Assembly (NCBI RefSeq): GCF_030678915.1
Contig: NZ_JAUUTZ010000026.1
Location: 1 to 61,904 of the forward strand
DNA length: 61,904 bases
Source of the DNA: Paracoccus wurundjeri
GTDB lineage: Bacteria > Pseudomonadota > Alphaproteobacteria > Rhodobacterales > Rhodobacteraceae
Direction: 5' to 3'
Below the pieces are notes generated by a model. It was given only the letters and a program-made list of their open reading frames with translations, ran no database searches and was not told the origin of the DNA. Below, in pieces: positions 8,434-15,984 of the stretch (positions within the stretch are counted from its first letter, which is position 1; each line of letters begins with the position of its first letter). Position numbers and translations under genes: made by a program.

Positions 8434-9222
8434 TTATGCGCCGACCGGATCGGCAAAGTGCGCGACGAGGCCCGTTTGGCCCGGCGAAACGTGGTCGGCC
8501 ATGGTGTGGCGATCGGGGAAGTCACCGCCGTTTTGCGACCGGAAGGGGATTGGCGTGTCGGAGAATAGCCCGGCGAGACGCACACGCCATGCTGCCTTGA
8601 TCGCCTCCACTTCCTCCGCCGTAGAAACGTGGCCCGCGCCATAGACCGCGTGTGTCGGGAGCACGTCCATGCCGGGGTAGAACAGCGCGCCATGAGTCAG
8701 CGGGAACAGCAGCTGCTCGATCGGCCCGTTGATCCCTCGCGGGCCATAGTCGGCCGCTGGGCCGCCTGCCTGCACGTTGACCAGCGCTCGCTTGCCCTTG
8801 AGGATGCCCTCGCCAAAGCGGAACTCGTTGGAGCCATTCTGATAGCCGTAGGCAAAACCGAAGGCATAGACCCGCTCTATCCAGCCTTTCAGGATCGCAG
8901 GCACGCCATACCACCACAGCGGGAATTGCAGGATCACAGCATCGGCCGCGAGCAGCTTCTGCTGCTCGGCGATCACGTCGGGCGTCTGATGCCCGCTTGC
9001 GTAAGCATGGCCCGACTCCATGATGAACGACAGCCGTTCGGGATTGTCACGCATTGGGAAGTCATCGGCGTCAAATACCGCCTTCCACTTCATCTCATAG
9101 AGGTCCGAATGGACCACGGTGTGTCCCGCTGCCGACAAGGTCTCGGCGGTCACGTCGACCAGCTGCCGTGTCAGCGAAGTGGGTTCAGGGTGCGCGTAAA
9201 CGATGAGAATATTTTTTTTCAC
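8434..9222 (-). CDS. NAD(P)H-dependent flavoprotein (NQO1/KefF/MdaB type)
   Basis: The 262-residue protein has the flavodoxin-2 fold of NAD(P)H:quinone oxidoreductases. It opens KNILIVYAHPEPTSLTRQL (FMN/FAD phosphate loop), then DAVILQFPLWWYGVPAILKGWIERV at about residue 92, which is the family signature, and a GGPAADYGPRG loop near 150. I take the GTG at 9222 as start because GGAGAC lies six bases upstream, and the longer ATG alternatives add 21 residues of no homology. It likely reduces quinones or electrophilic dyes by two electrons. It is divergent from the LysR gene at 9825. Confidence 0.85.
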   Translation of the reverse strand: MKKNILIVYAHPEPTSLTRQLVDVTAETLSAAGHTVVHSDLYEMKWKAVFDADDFPMRDNPERLSFIMESGHAYASGHQTPDVIAEQQKLLAADAVILQFPLWWYGVPAILKGWIERVYAFGFAYGYQNGSNEFRFGEGILKGKRALVNVQAGGPAADYGPRGINGPIEQLLFPLTHGALFYPGMDVLPTHAVYGAGHVSTAEEVEAIKAAWRVRLAGLFSDTPIPFRSQNGGDFPDRHTMADHVSPGQTGLVAHFADPVGA

Positions 9223-9824
9223 TAGATGGTCTCCGTGTTTGTTGATAGCCATGTTCACGTGATTGATGTTTCCGATCGGCATCAATTGCGCGCCGAGGCT
9301 TGCGCGTTGGTGACACAGACGTTTTCGAGGAATTTGCGTGCCCGCGGAGCCGCGCTCAGCTTGATGATGCCGATATCGATACCTGCGCTGTTGATGGCGC
9401 GGCCAAGCTCCTCAAACATCATCAGAAGGCTCGTTTCGTTGCAGCAATTCGCGCCAAAGCGCGCAGTAAGCTAGTAGGGTATGGGATGCTGACTAAGATC
9501 ATTCGATGCCTCCGGCTCGAGATTGGTAGCTCGGCTGACCCCGACATGAGCATCTGAGTAAGATTTGTGAAATCGATTATCTTGACATGTTATATCCATA
9601 TGGCGGATACCTAACCGCTGATCGCCACGTTGGCGGCATTTCCACGGGGGCGTTCGATTGGCCCGTGGGCGGCACAGGTCCACACGCACCGGTTTGTCGG
9701 CCATCTGCCAATCGTGAGAACAACAGCAATCGCTCTTGTGCCATCGGTTCGACGCCGACACAGACAGCTTCCCATTAGGCGGCCAAGCCGTTGACGGGCA
9801 GCGCCGCAATCATCATATATAGAA
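9223..9824. other. intergenic region with one doubtful small frame
   Basis: This 600-bp gap separates the flavoprotein gene from the divergent LysR gene and should hold their promoters. On the minus strand a 46-codon frame (9423-9283) beginning MMFEELGRAINSAGIDIGII looks protein-like but matches nothing I know, and may be the stump of a lost gene. I see no convincing dyad or terminator. Confidence 0.35.
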
Positions 9825-10766
9825 TTGATTAAGCGGCGACCAGGAATAGACAGATTGAATGACAGGCGCATCGACCTCAATCTCTTGGCGACGCTCGAAG
9901 TGCTACTCACCGAACAAAACGTAACGAAAGCGGCAGCTCTACTGCACCTCAGTCAGCCGGCTGTAAGTGCGCAACTGGCACGGCTTCGGGATTTGTTTGA
10001 CGACCCGCTTCTGCTTCCGACTCGTCGAGGCATGATCCCGACCGCCAAAGCAATCGAACTTGCACCGCAACTGAGAGGCGCGCTGGATCACGTGCGCGAC
10101 GCACTGCATTCTCATCAGGACTTCGATCCCAGCAAGGCAGAGCTGACCGTATCGATCGGCTGTTCTGACTATATCCAGGCAGCAGTGGTGACGCCGTTCG
10201 TCTTGGCTCTCCGGCAGACGGCGCCGGGAGTACGGGTGACCGTACGGCATCTGTTGCCCGAACTGGTGCAGCAGCAATTAGAGAATAAAGAAGTCGATCT
10301 TGTTATCGCTACTCCCGAACGGTCGGCCCCGCACCTGCGGACGTGTCACTTATTCGACGAAAGTTATGTCCTCATAGGAAGGCACGGTCATCCCCGGTTG
10401 AAATCGGGGATGACAATAGACGAATATGTCGAATTGGAACACGTCGTGGTGTCACCGCGGGGCGGCTATTTCGAAACGCCAGTGGACAGTGCCCTGGCGA
10501 CACTTGGTTACCGACGCAACGTCGTCGTGTCAGCGGCCTCCTTTTTGCTCCTGCCGGAGATCGTCTTAGATAGTGATTTGGTTGCGCTCGTACCACGGCG
10601 CCTATTTCTTAGACAGTCAGAAAATTTCATGAGGGTTGACGTGCCCTGGCTAGGTGAACATTTCAATGTCAGCCTGATTTGGCACGAGAGAAGTCATAGG
10701 CATGCGGGCCACCACTGGGTCCGAAACCTGATCGGAAGTCTGGTTGGGGCCCATGATGGACGATGA
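9825..10766 (+). CDS. LysR family transcriptional regulator (NodD/SyrM-like)
   Basis: This regulator of up to 313 residues has the helix-turn-helix NVTKAAALLHLSQPAVSAQL at about 35-54 and belongs to the NodD/SyrM/LinR-like branch, seen from DLNLLATLEVLL at the N-terminus and the LLLPTRRGMIPTAKA wing. The effector domain starts at about residue 100. No ATG suits the start. TTG 9825 or TTG 9855, the latter with AGGA about ten bases upstream, are the candidates. It is divergent from the NQO-type flavoprotein and may control it in response to a quinone or aromatic compound. Base composition is slightly less GC-rich than neighbours. Confidence 0.85.
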   Translation: MIKRRPGIDRLNDRRIDLNLLATLEVLLTEQNVTKAAALLHLSQPAVSAQLARLRDLFDDPLLLPTRRGMIPTAKAIELAPQLRGALDHVRDALHSHQDFDPSKAELTVSIGCSDYIQAAVVTPFVLALRQTAPGVRVTVRHLLPELVQQQLENKEVDLVIATPERSAPHLRTCHLFDESYVLIGRHGHPRLKSGMTIDEYVELEHVVVSPRGGYFETPVDSALATLGYRRNVVVSAASFLLLPEIVLDSDLVALVPRRLFLRQSENFMRVDVPWLGEHFNVSLIWHERSHRHAGHHWVRNLIGSLVGAHDGR

Positions 10767-10983
10767 TAAAGGCGGGTCTGGGGCAGCCCTGCCGACGGGG
10801 TCGGCTTGAGATGCATAAATCCCTTGGCGACCATGCCTTGGTATCTGTTCCATTGATATCACTCTGTAAATATGGCGATTGGCGCAAGGCTGCTTGATCT
10901 GTCCGTCGTCAGCACAATTGGCACATCTCGCGGCGTAACTTAGCGGAGAGTTCACCTGCGAGGAGACGGCTCTGCCGGGTGCC

Positions 10984-11412
10984 GTGCCCGACGATGACGG
11001 GAACATGCCCTTTCTGCGCATCCAAGCGCCGTGCCGGAACGGTTTCGTTCCATCGCTTCCCCTCGATGCCCAGCCGCAGGAATATGTCGCGGTCTCCGGC
11101 CTCTCCATCGCCGTGGTGCTGTGCGAGCGCGGGGCTCTTCCCGGCCGCACGGAGGATTGGGCAGCCTTCGCGCAATGGCCCCGCAGCCCCGCCATCGAAC
11201 AGGATACGCTCCACGCCTTGGCGCATATCCCCTACCCCGCCTTTCCGGAACACGCCCGCGCCCTTCTCGGTGGCATCATGCTCGCAAAGGCCAAGCTGCG
11301 CGCCTGGATGCTGTTCAAGGGATACGCCTTGCCCCGCTTCCTGGAAGGGCAAGATGCCGTGCAGCTCACTCTCGCGGGACAGACCGCAGCGACACCCTCG
11401 GCGAGATCCTGA
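10984..11412 (+). CDS. hypothetical plasmid-type protein, possibly 5'-truncated
   Basis: I do not recognise this protein of about 142 residues. The frame is open from 10939 with no ATG, and the only candidate start is GTG 10984. The sequence has strong third-position GC and protein-like composition, with a segment VAVSGLSIAVVLCERGALP at about residue 37 and RALLGGIMLAKAKLRAWMLFKGY near 100. Its stop overlaps the start of a following DNA-binding protein frame. Linked genes of this kind (unknown protein plus AlpA-type HTH) are common in alphaproteobacterial plasmids and integrative elements, so I infer a mobile-element backbone remnant. Confidence 0.5.
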   Translation: MPDDDGNMPFLRIQAPCRNGFVPSLPLDAQPQEYVAVSGLSIAVVLCERGALPGRTEDWAAFAQWPRSPAIEQDTLHALAHIPYPAFPEHARALLGGIMLAKAKLRAWMLFKGYALPRFLEGQDAVQLTLAGQTAATPSARS

Positions 11413-11636
11413 AGGACAGCCCCGGCTGGCTGGATGAGGCGGTCGATACCACTGAAGCCAGCTGCATCCTCGGCTTCCCCCCCTGCACGCTGCACACCTG
11501 GCGCTCGCGCGGCGGCGGGCCGCCCTTTCTCAAGCTGGGCGCGCGCTCGGTGCGCTACCAGCGCCGGGCGCTCTATCAATGGCTTGCCGAGCGCCAAAGG
11601 CGCAATACGGCGGATGATGGGGGCCGGGATGGCTGA
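11394..11636 (+). CDS. helix-turn-helix (excisionase/AlpA-type) protein
   Basis: About 80 residues with a MerR/excisionase-like helix-turn-helix: DTTEASCILGFPPCTLHTWR forms the helices, then RSRGGGPPFLKLGARSVRY makes the wing, and RRALYQWLAERQR the last helix. This is the layout of plasmid and phage AlpA/Xis regulators. No ATG is found in frame near the homology start, so translation may begin at CTG 11409 overlapping the previous stop, or the 5' end is lost. The last codons precede a gene-free stretch and then vapBC. Confidence 0.6.
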   Translation, partial: TLGEILKDSPGWLDEAVDTTEASCILGFPPCTLHTWRSRGGGPPFLKLGARSVRYQRRALYQWLAERQRRNTADDGGRDG

Positions 11637-11806
11637 CAGGACCAAACATCACACATTCCCCCCAGCAAGGTCCGGTTTCGTGACAAAGACTACGAAATTG
11701 AAGCGACATCGGCAGCCAGGTTTGACGCGGCAGCAGACATTGCCCCAGCCCCCGTAATGGCCAAGGGCCGGCATTCCTTATGAACCCTTGAATGTGCACA
11801 CATGGA

Positions 11807-11835
11807 TGTACATATTGTGCATGACGAGCTATAAT
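11807..11835 (+). promoter_or_regulatory. vapBC promoter
   Basis: A TATAAT -10 box at 11830-11835 is preceded at 17 bp by TGTACA (11807-11812) as a weak -35 box. The perfect palindromes TGTGCACA (11793-11800) and TGTACA lie at and just upstream of the -35 box and are plausible VapBC autorepressor sites. An AAGGAGG ribosome site at 11853-11859 lies six bases before the vapB ATG. Confidence 0.55.
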
Positions 11836-11865
11836 CCAGCTCGGCACATGTGAAGGAGGCATCCG

Positions 11866-12102
11866 ATGCACATCACCAAGGTCTTCAAGAACGGGAACTC
11901 ACAAGCGGTGCGAATCCCCGCCGAACTGGCATATGAGCGCGCCGATGTTGAAATGGAGATCGAGCGCGTGGGCGACGAACTGCGCATCCGGCCGGCGCGC
12001 CGGTCACTTGCCGGCGTACTCGAACGCTTCAGGAGATTCGGCCCCGACTTCATGTCAGAAGGGCGTGGCGACCATGAGCAGGCGGACCGAGACAGCATCT
12101 GA
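11866..12102 (+). CDS. vapB: VapB/MazE-type antitoxin (AbrB fold)
   Basis: The 78-residue antitoxin begins MHITKVFKNGNSQAVRIPAE, the swapped-hairpin AbrB DNA-binding fold that represses its own promoter. The C-terminal tail from about residue 45 (RRSLAGVLERFRRFGPDFMSEGR) is the segment expected to wrap around the toxin. Its last base is the first base of the vapC start codon (TGATG), which ensures coupled translation. A strong ribosome site and a consensus-like promoter stand directly upstream. Confidence 0.93.
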   Translation: MHITKVFKNGNSQAVRIPAELAYERADVEMEIERVGDELRIRPARRSLAGVLERFRRFGPDFMSEGRGDHEQADRDSI

Positions 12103-12503
12103 TGCCGAAGTTCATGCTCGACACCAATATCTGCATCTACCTGATGAAAAACCAGCCGGAGCAGGTGGCGCGCCGCTTTGCCGAATGCGTCGTCGGCGAT
12201 GTCGTCATGTCGGCGATCACCTTTGCCGAGCTGGAATATGGCGTATCGGTGAGCCGGGCTCCTGATCGGGAGCGGGCAAATCTCGACGATCTCGCCGAGA
12301 TGATCCCGGCAGCTCCCTTTGATATCGAGGCCGCGCGCGCCTACGGCCCCGTCCGGAAGGCAACGCAGGACAGGAAGCGGGATCATCTCGACAAGCTGAT
12401 CGCCGCCCACGCCCTGGCACTGGACGTGGTACTGGTGACGAATAACATCCGCGATTTCCAGGCATATCCAAGGCTACGCCTGGATAACTGGCTGGAGCCT
12501 TGA
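12102..12503 (+). CDS. vapC: VapC toxin, PIN-domain ribonuclease
   Basis: The 133-residue protein is a PIN-domain Mg-dependent RNase that cleaves tRNA or rRNA when VapB is degraded. The acidic residues are all visible: D in MLDTNICIYLMKN at about residue 5, E in TFAELEYGVSVS at about 42, D in RDHLDKLIAAHALALD near 95, and the final D in VTNNIRDFQAYPRL near 116. The sequence is full length and undisturbed, so the pair is probably active and may stabilise this replicon or island. Confidence 0.94.
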   Translation: MPKFMLDTNICIYLMKNQPEQVARRFAECVVGDVVMSAITFAELEYGVSVSRAPDRERANLDDLAEMIPAAPFDIEAARAYGPVRKATQDRKRDHLDKLIAAHALALDVVLVTNNIRDFQAYPRLRLDNWLEP

Positions 12504-12848
12504 GTATAGCATCCAGCCCAGCATGAGGTCTCAGCTGAAAACAAGTAGCTCGCAAACCGGATCAGCTTCCATGAGGCATTTGACGGCTCTTATCTCGTCA
12601 ACACCGTTTGGGGATATTGCCTATCGTCGTGCGCCGAAAAGAACCGGCAAATCGAACAGGAAAAGGCTACCGGCATTGGCTCTCCATATTCACGTCAAAT
12701 GACGATATGAGCACACTATGCCCCACAGGGTAGCAGGTTGAAACGCCATTGTCGGGATCACAAAGCCGGCGCCACAAATACCGCCTAACAGGCGCTGCTC
12801 CGCGCAATAAAAGTTAACCGTTGGTCTGCCCTCAAACACCGCCTCCTC
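12504..12848. other. gene-free stretch after vapBC
   Basis: These 345 bases lie between the plus-strand vapC and the minus-strand AlpA gene, which converge here. Frames on both strands are short and lack family resemblance. No clear hairpin followed by a T-run was found. Confidence 0.4.
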
Positions 12849-13103
12849 TCATCCACCATTGCCGCCCTCTTCCCCTGGCCGCCACCTGACGGGATCCGCG
12901 ACCCAGCGGTTGATGTCGGATTCCCACCAGCCTGCACCGTTGATGCTGATCCTGATCTGGGCCGGGAATGTTCCCTCGGCGATCTTGCGGTAAATGGTGG
13001 AGCGGGACAGGCCGGTCCGGGCAAGGACGGTATTCAGGCGAACGATACGGTCTGGCGCGGGCATGGTTGCAATGCTTCCTGCTGATCGGTTCTGGCTGCT
13101 CAT
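12849..13103 (-). CDS. AlpA family phage-type regulator
   Basis: The 84-residue product has the AlpA/Xis winged helix: DRIVRLNTVLARTGLSRSTIYRKI at about residues 18-41, then GTFPAQIRISINGAGWWESDINRW. AlpA proteins activate excision or integrase genes of cryptic prophages and genomic islands. Translation may start at 13103 or at ATG 13064 (MPAPDR), which has AGGAAG about ten bases upstream and removes an unconserved 13-residue leader. No integrase lies nearby, so it is probably a leftover of the element that brought the Rhs region. Confidence 0.85.
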   Translation of the reverse strand: MSSQNRSAGSIATMPAPDRIVRLNTVLARTGLSRSTIYRKIAEGTFPAQIRISINGAGWWESDINRWVADPVRWRPGEEGGNGG

Positions 13104-13399
13104 GAACCATGACAGGGCAAGGGTTTATCGTTATGCAAGAGGTATTTAACCGGCTTTGTCCTATAGCGAAGAAACGGCGGTAAATAGGAAAACCCTGCAA
13201 GCCGAGTCCGTGCCCTCTACCAAGGTCGGCGCCGCGATCGAGAGCAGATTCCCGACCGAGGCTGTGGCGCGATTCGCACGAGATGCCAAGTCTCTGCCTA
13301 TGATCAACAAGCCGGGATACCATATTCAGACTGAGTTTCGAGGTTTTCCATCCCCACTCCGAGTAGTCCTTCAGCCGAGTTTTGTTCCGACATAACAGC

Positions 13400-13696
13400 C
13401 TATGGCTCCGCCCAGCCCCTCCCCGGCCTGAAGCTGCCGGGCTCCATGTTCTGCCCGATCTGCACGAGATCGAACAGCGCCAGGCGGAGTTCCCGCCAGG
13501 GAAACTCTTCGCATTCCTCCGAGCCCTGGCCTTCCCGCAGGATCATATCGAACTTGGCCGCCACACCGGCCAGCGTCGTTGCAGACGTTACTGTCAAGGC
13601 ATCGGCCAATTCCTGTGCAAGGTGTCGGCACTCCGTCACGTCGTCATATTCGAAGTTATCCACTACCATTATCAACTGTTTCGTAACCTTCACCAT
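13400..13696 (-). CDS. hypothetical acidic protein downstream of Rhs locus
   Basis: I do not recognise this product of about 98 residues, but its composition is protein-like and GC-rich. It contains DALTVTSATTLAGVAAKFDM at about residue 35, an acidic stretch SEECEEFPWRELRLALFDLV, and ends GSFRPGRGWAEP. Similar short proteins occur on alphaproteobacterial plasmids and phages. The start may be ATG 13696 or ATG 13669. The 5' end overlaps the end of the third immunity gene in another frame, where base composition changes sharply from AT-rich to GC-rich, so the gene may have lost its true start there. Confidence 0.5.
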   Translation of the reverse strand: MVKVTKQLIMVVDNFEYDDVTECRHLAQELADALTVTSATTLAGVAAKFDMILREGQGSEECEEFPWRELRLALFDLVQIGQNMEPGSFRPGRGWAEP

Positions 13697-13991
13697 TATG
13701 CGGCGAATCAAATTTCCGCAAAATAATCTCCCTAATCTCTTCGAAAACCCTCCTGTCAAAACACACATTCTTCTCTGACAACCTCTGAGATTGCCACTCA
13801 AGGTAAAGAGGAATATGCCATATAATGTAAGTGAGCTCCTTATCGAACCTAGATTCACTCAAACTAGGAACACCCTGGATAATCCGTAAAAAATCTTCAG
13901 CCATACCTTCATCATATACACCATATCTTAACTTCCGCAAAAATCCAGACTCCCAATGGAATCGAAGGGATTTCTTTAATTCATCAGTCAT
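13656..13991 (-). CDS. predicted immunity protein of orphan Rhs toxin module
   Basis: The 111-residue protein starts with ATG overlapping the TGA of the upstream toxin-domain frame by four bases, the coupling expected of a toxin/immunity pair. It is charged and helical, with aromatic residues in a central segment (KELTYIIWHIPLYLEWQSQRL) and no signal peptide, as expected of a cytoplasmic inhibitor. I know no family name for it. The DNA is AT-rich compared with flanking genes, which fits recent horizontal acquisition as a module. Function is inferred from position. Confidence 0.6.
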   Translation of the reverse strand: MTDELKKSLRFHWESGFLRKLRYGVYDEGMAEDFLRIIQGVPSLSESRFDKELTYIIWHIPLYLEWQSQRLSEKNVCFDRRVFEEIREIILRKFDSPHNGEGYETVDNGSG

Positions 13992-14506
13992 TTCGCAAGT
14001 AGCCTTATTGCATCTGGAGGGACATAGCCCTTTATCAGAACCTCTGCATCCTCGATTGCCATATCTGCAATAAATTCATTAATGAAACCGTGCCCTCCTG
14101 ATATATCCACCACTTCCGATTTAACTTTACATAAATCTATACTTACAACGCCGTTTCCTTGATTGTATTTCCCATGTGCAACTGTAGGATCTTTCGTCGC
14201 TGACATCCAATTACTATCTCGTGCGCCACCTACATGAACTTCAGGAGAAATATTTGCAGTACAACAGCGAGCAAATAGACCTTTAGATATATCCTCCCCG
14301 GTTGCCAATGCACGATAGACAAACCGCTGACCATCGGGCAGATTACATGTCAGGGCAAAAAAATCCACGTAAACTGTTGGAACAGGAACATATGATGCTG
14401 GCCTGAATCCTCCAACCAAAGACAGGGGATCAAAAGTAAGATATTTTGCGGCGATCGGCTCATAATACCTGAACCGATTATAATACAGCCCGGTCTCTTC
14501 ATCCTC
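13988..14506 (-). CDS. orphan Rhs C-terminal toxin module, ART-like domain
   Basis: This frame opens with the end of an Rhs core (DEETGLYYNRFRYYEPIAAK, then DPLSLVGGF) and continues into an unrelated toxin domain of about 130 residues. The toxin part shows an R-S-E pattern of ADP-ribosyltransferases: Arg in FVYRAL, Ser/Thr in NWMSATKDP, and a late Glu in DAEVLIKGYVPP. I therefore call it ART-like, tentatively. There is no ATG and a stop precedes the frame at 14507; TTG 14419 could start a short product. It is a displaced rhs-CT cassette which can become expressed by recombination with the intact core upstream. Its immunity gene follows directly. Confidence 0.6.
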   Translation of the reverse strand, partial: EDEETGLYYNRFRYYEPIAAKYLTFDPLSLVGGFRPASYVPVPTVYVDFFALTCNLPDGQRFVYRALATGEDISKGLFARCCTANISPEVHVGGARDSNWMSATKDPTVAHGKYNQGNGVVSIDLCKVKSEVVDISGGHGFINEFIADMAIEDAEVLIKGYVPPDAIRLLAK

Positions 14507-14818
14507 TCACTGGCCCTGGAACCGGATCGGGCAGAACATCGCATCCGGTGACGGCGCATAACCCGGCAATTCCACCGAAGGGCCATGAACCAGAACCTCC
14601 ACCCAGTAATGCCATGCTCCGTGGCATCCGAGCCAACTACCTGCGCCCCCGTCCGCCGCAATGTCTCCCATGTGTCATGATCGACAGCCCAGAGCAGAGC
14701 ATCGCCTTCGGAAACCACCTCTTCAAGGCGTCCCGAGATGATCATTGGCCACGAAACCAAGCTGCACGCCTTCGACCCGCGCCATCGGTCGGAATGATCC
14801 CGGCTCGAAGAGCCAGTC
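14476..14818 (-). repeat. second, decayed copy of the Rhs core end
   Basis: These 343 bases align with 16496-16839 in the same orientation at roughly 80 percent or more by eye, including the segments encoding GSFRPMARVEG, LLWAVDHDTW and LRRTG. The pair is a direct repeat about 2.0 kb apart flanking the two upstream toxin/immunity cassettes, so homologous recombination between the copies could exchange C-terminal toxin modules. Confidence 0.8.
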
Positions 14819-14820
14819 AA
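14507..14820 (-). pseudogene. Rhs core remnant, frameshifted
   Basis: The piece encodes the last part of the Rhs beta-shell, recognisable as SEGDALLWAVDHDTWETLRRT and VVGSDATEHGITGW, but it changes frame at least twice and has an in-frame stop just before the DEETGLYYN motif. It ends abruptly at about 14820 against the stop of the second immunity gene. It is a recombination scar that carries the orphan ART-like module, not a functional gene on its own. Confidence 0.75.
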
Positions 14821-15344
14821 TAAATTATTAACTCACCTCCAAAAGGTTTTATCTGCCATCCGACCGGCAAACGCCCGGCCTCCAAAATTCTCATTAGATC
14901 GCGGCATTTTCGAGACCCGTAATACCTATAATCCTGAACAGCAACCTCCTCTTTGGCAAACGCAATCAACAACCATTCTATTGTTGAAACAGGTCTCGGT
15001 GGAGAAAATCCGCTCGAGTTGTTATTAAGCCCAGAAACTTCCAGGCCATCTGCTATTCCTGAAACATATGGATCAACAAGTACAGCAATTGAATTGCTGT
15101 TACGCAAAAATCCTTTTGCTACGTCGCCACTCTCAAATCCACCTGCATTCGGCATCAAGTCAAGAAGAAAACTTTCAAATTCATCTGAATCAATATTTTT
15201 TTGAGCATCGCCTGCATCGACGAAACGGTAATTCACAAAAACATCAAGGGAAATATTTATCGGAGGTTCGCCACAGAATCGAGCAAATCCTACTTCGCTT
15301 ACACTTTCAATTCGGCGATGAATTTCATCAAGTGATTGCGTCAT
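14817..15344 (-). CDS. predicted immunity protein 2
   Basis: The 175-residue AT-rich gene begins MTQSLDEIHRRIESVSEVGF. Its ATG overlaps the TGA of a short toxin-tail frame by four bases, as in polymorphic toxin loci. Central features are an acidic segment (DAGDAQKNIDSDEFESFLLD) and a C-terminal WLLIAFAKEEVAVQDYRYYG region. I cannot assign a named immunity family. Its toxin has almost entirely been lost, leaving an orphan immunity gene that could protect against sibling strains carrying that toxin. Confidence 0.6.
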   Translation of the reverse strand: MTQSLDEIHRRIESVSEVGFARFCGEPPINISLDVFVNYRFVDAGDAQKNIDSDEFESFLLDLMPNAGGFESGDVAKGFLRNSNSIAVLVDPYVSGIADGLEVSGLNNNSSGFSPPRPVSTIEWLLIAFAKEEVAVQDYRYYGSRKCRDLMRILEAGRLPVGWQIKPFGGELIIY

Positions 15345-15439
15345 CTGCAGTTACTTCCTTTTCTCGCAGAATTAATCGGACCAGACACTCTAGGAACAGG
15401 ATCACTGTCCATAAAACCTGCGGCGATGCGTTCTGCAGC
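15341..15439 (-). pseudogene. remnant tail of a lost Rhs toxin
   Basis: Directly after the stop of immunity gene 1, and in the same frame, 32 codons (AAERIAAGFMDSDPVP..., ending SARKGSNCR) run to a TGA that overlaps the ATG of immunity gene 2. The overlap and position indicate the last residues of a toxin whose body was removed when another cassette was inserted in front. It has no start codon of its own. Confidence 0.5.
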
Positions 15440-15976
15440 CTAGTCGCTTAATGTTCCTCTCTCGCGCTCGAGATCGGAATATATAGCATCTCCAGCTTCT
15501 GAAAATTCATTGTATGCCAAATATTTCAGATATTCTAAAAGATCTGCAAATATTTTTACATCACCACCAGAAATACTTATTATAGCAGGCTCATCGTCAT
15601 TAGCATTTCTCCACCAATAAAATGTGACTCCAAGCCCGCCTTGCTCCTTAGCAAATATTGCGGTTCTATTCCAATCAGAATTATCGGAAGGGGGGACAGG
15701 GCGATAGTTCTCAGCAATGAGGTTTATGACCTCTTTAACGTCATCCTGTTTATATAACTCTTTAAGTTGACTGGGTGGATAGGAAGTTTTCCCAAGTAAA
15801 CCATTTTCCCAGGTAGAAACAATTGTGTAGTAATCTCGCATTTGCTGCGATAAGGAACGATAGGTTTTCTCATCAATCATGAGAATTTGCCCGCTGATAT
15901 CGCCTGTAGCCTCCATCCTGTGGGAATCACCCCATTCGTCATTTTTTTTTCTTATCTCATTTATTAACTTTTCCAT
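15440..15976 (-). CDS. predicted immunity protein 1, cognate to the Rhs toxin
   Basis: The product has 178 residues if it starts at ATG 15976, where GAGGG lies five bases upstream; an ATG at 15991 overlaps the rhs stop but lacks a ribosome site. The protein is acidic and soluble, with N-terminal MEKLINEIRKKNDEWGD and a C-terminal region TFYWWRNANDDEPAIISIS followed by a helix (FADLLEYLKYLAYNEF). This resembles SMI1/KNR4-like or other Imm folds only in a general way, and I do not assign a family. The AT-rich composition and the position immediately after the toxin make the role likely. Confidence 0.65.
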   Translation of the reverse strand: MEKLINEIRKKNDEWGDSHRMEATGDISGQILMIDEKTYRSLSQQMRDYYTIVSTWENGLLGKTSYPPSQLKELYKQDDVKEVINLIAENYRPVPPSDNSDWNRTAIFAKEQGGLGVTFYWWRNANDDEPAIISISGGDVKIFADLLEYLKYLAYNEFSEAGDAIYSDLERERGTLSD

Positions 15977-15984
15977 TTTTCCCT

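Noticed and set aside
9283..9423. 46-codon minus-strand frame upstream of the flavoprotein gene
   Set aside because: Looks protein-like but has no family resemblance or clear ribosome site; mentioned only in the intergenic description.
9570..9610. TTGACA followed by an AT-rich box as a promoter before the LysR gene
   Set aside because: The spacing between the two boxes is far too short for a sigma-70 promoter.
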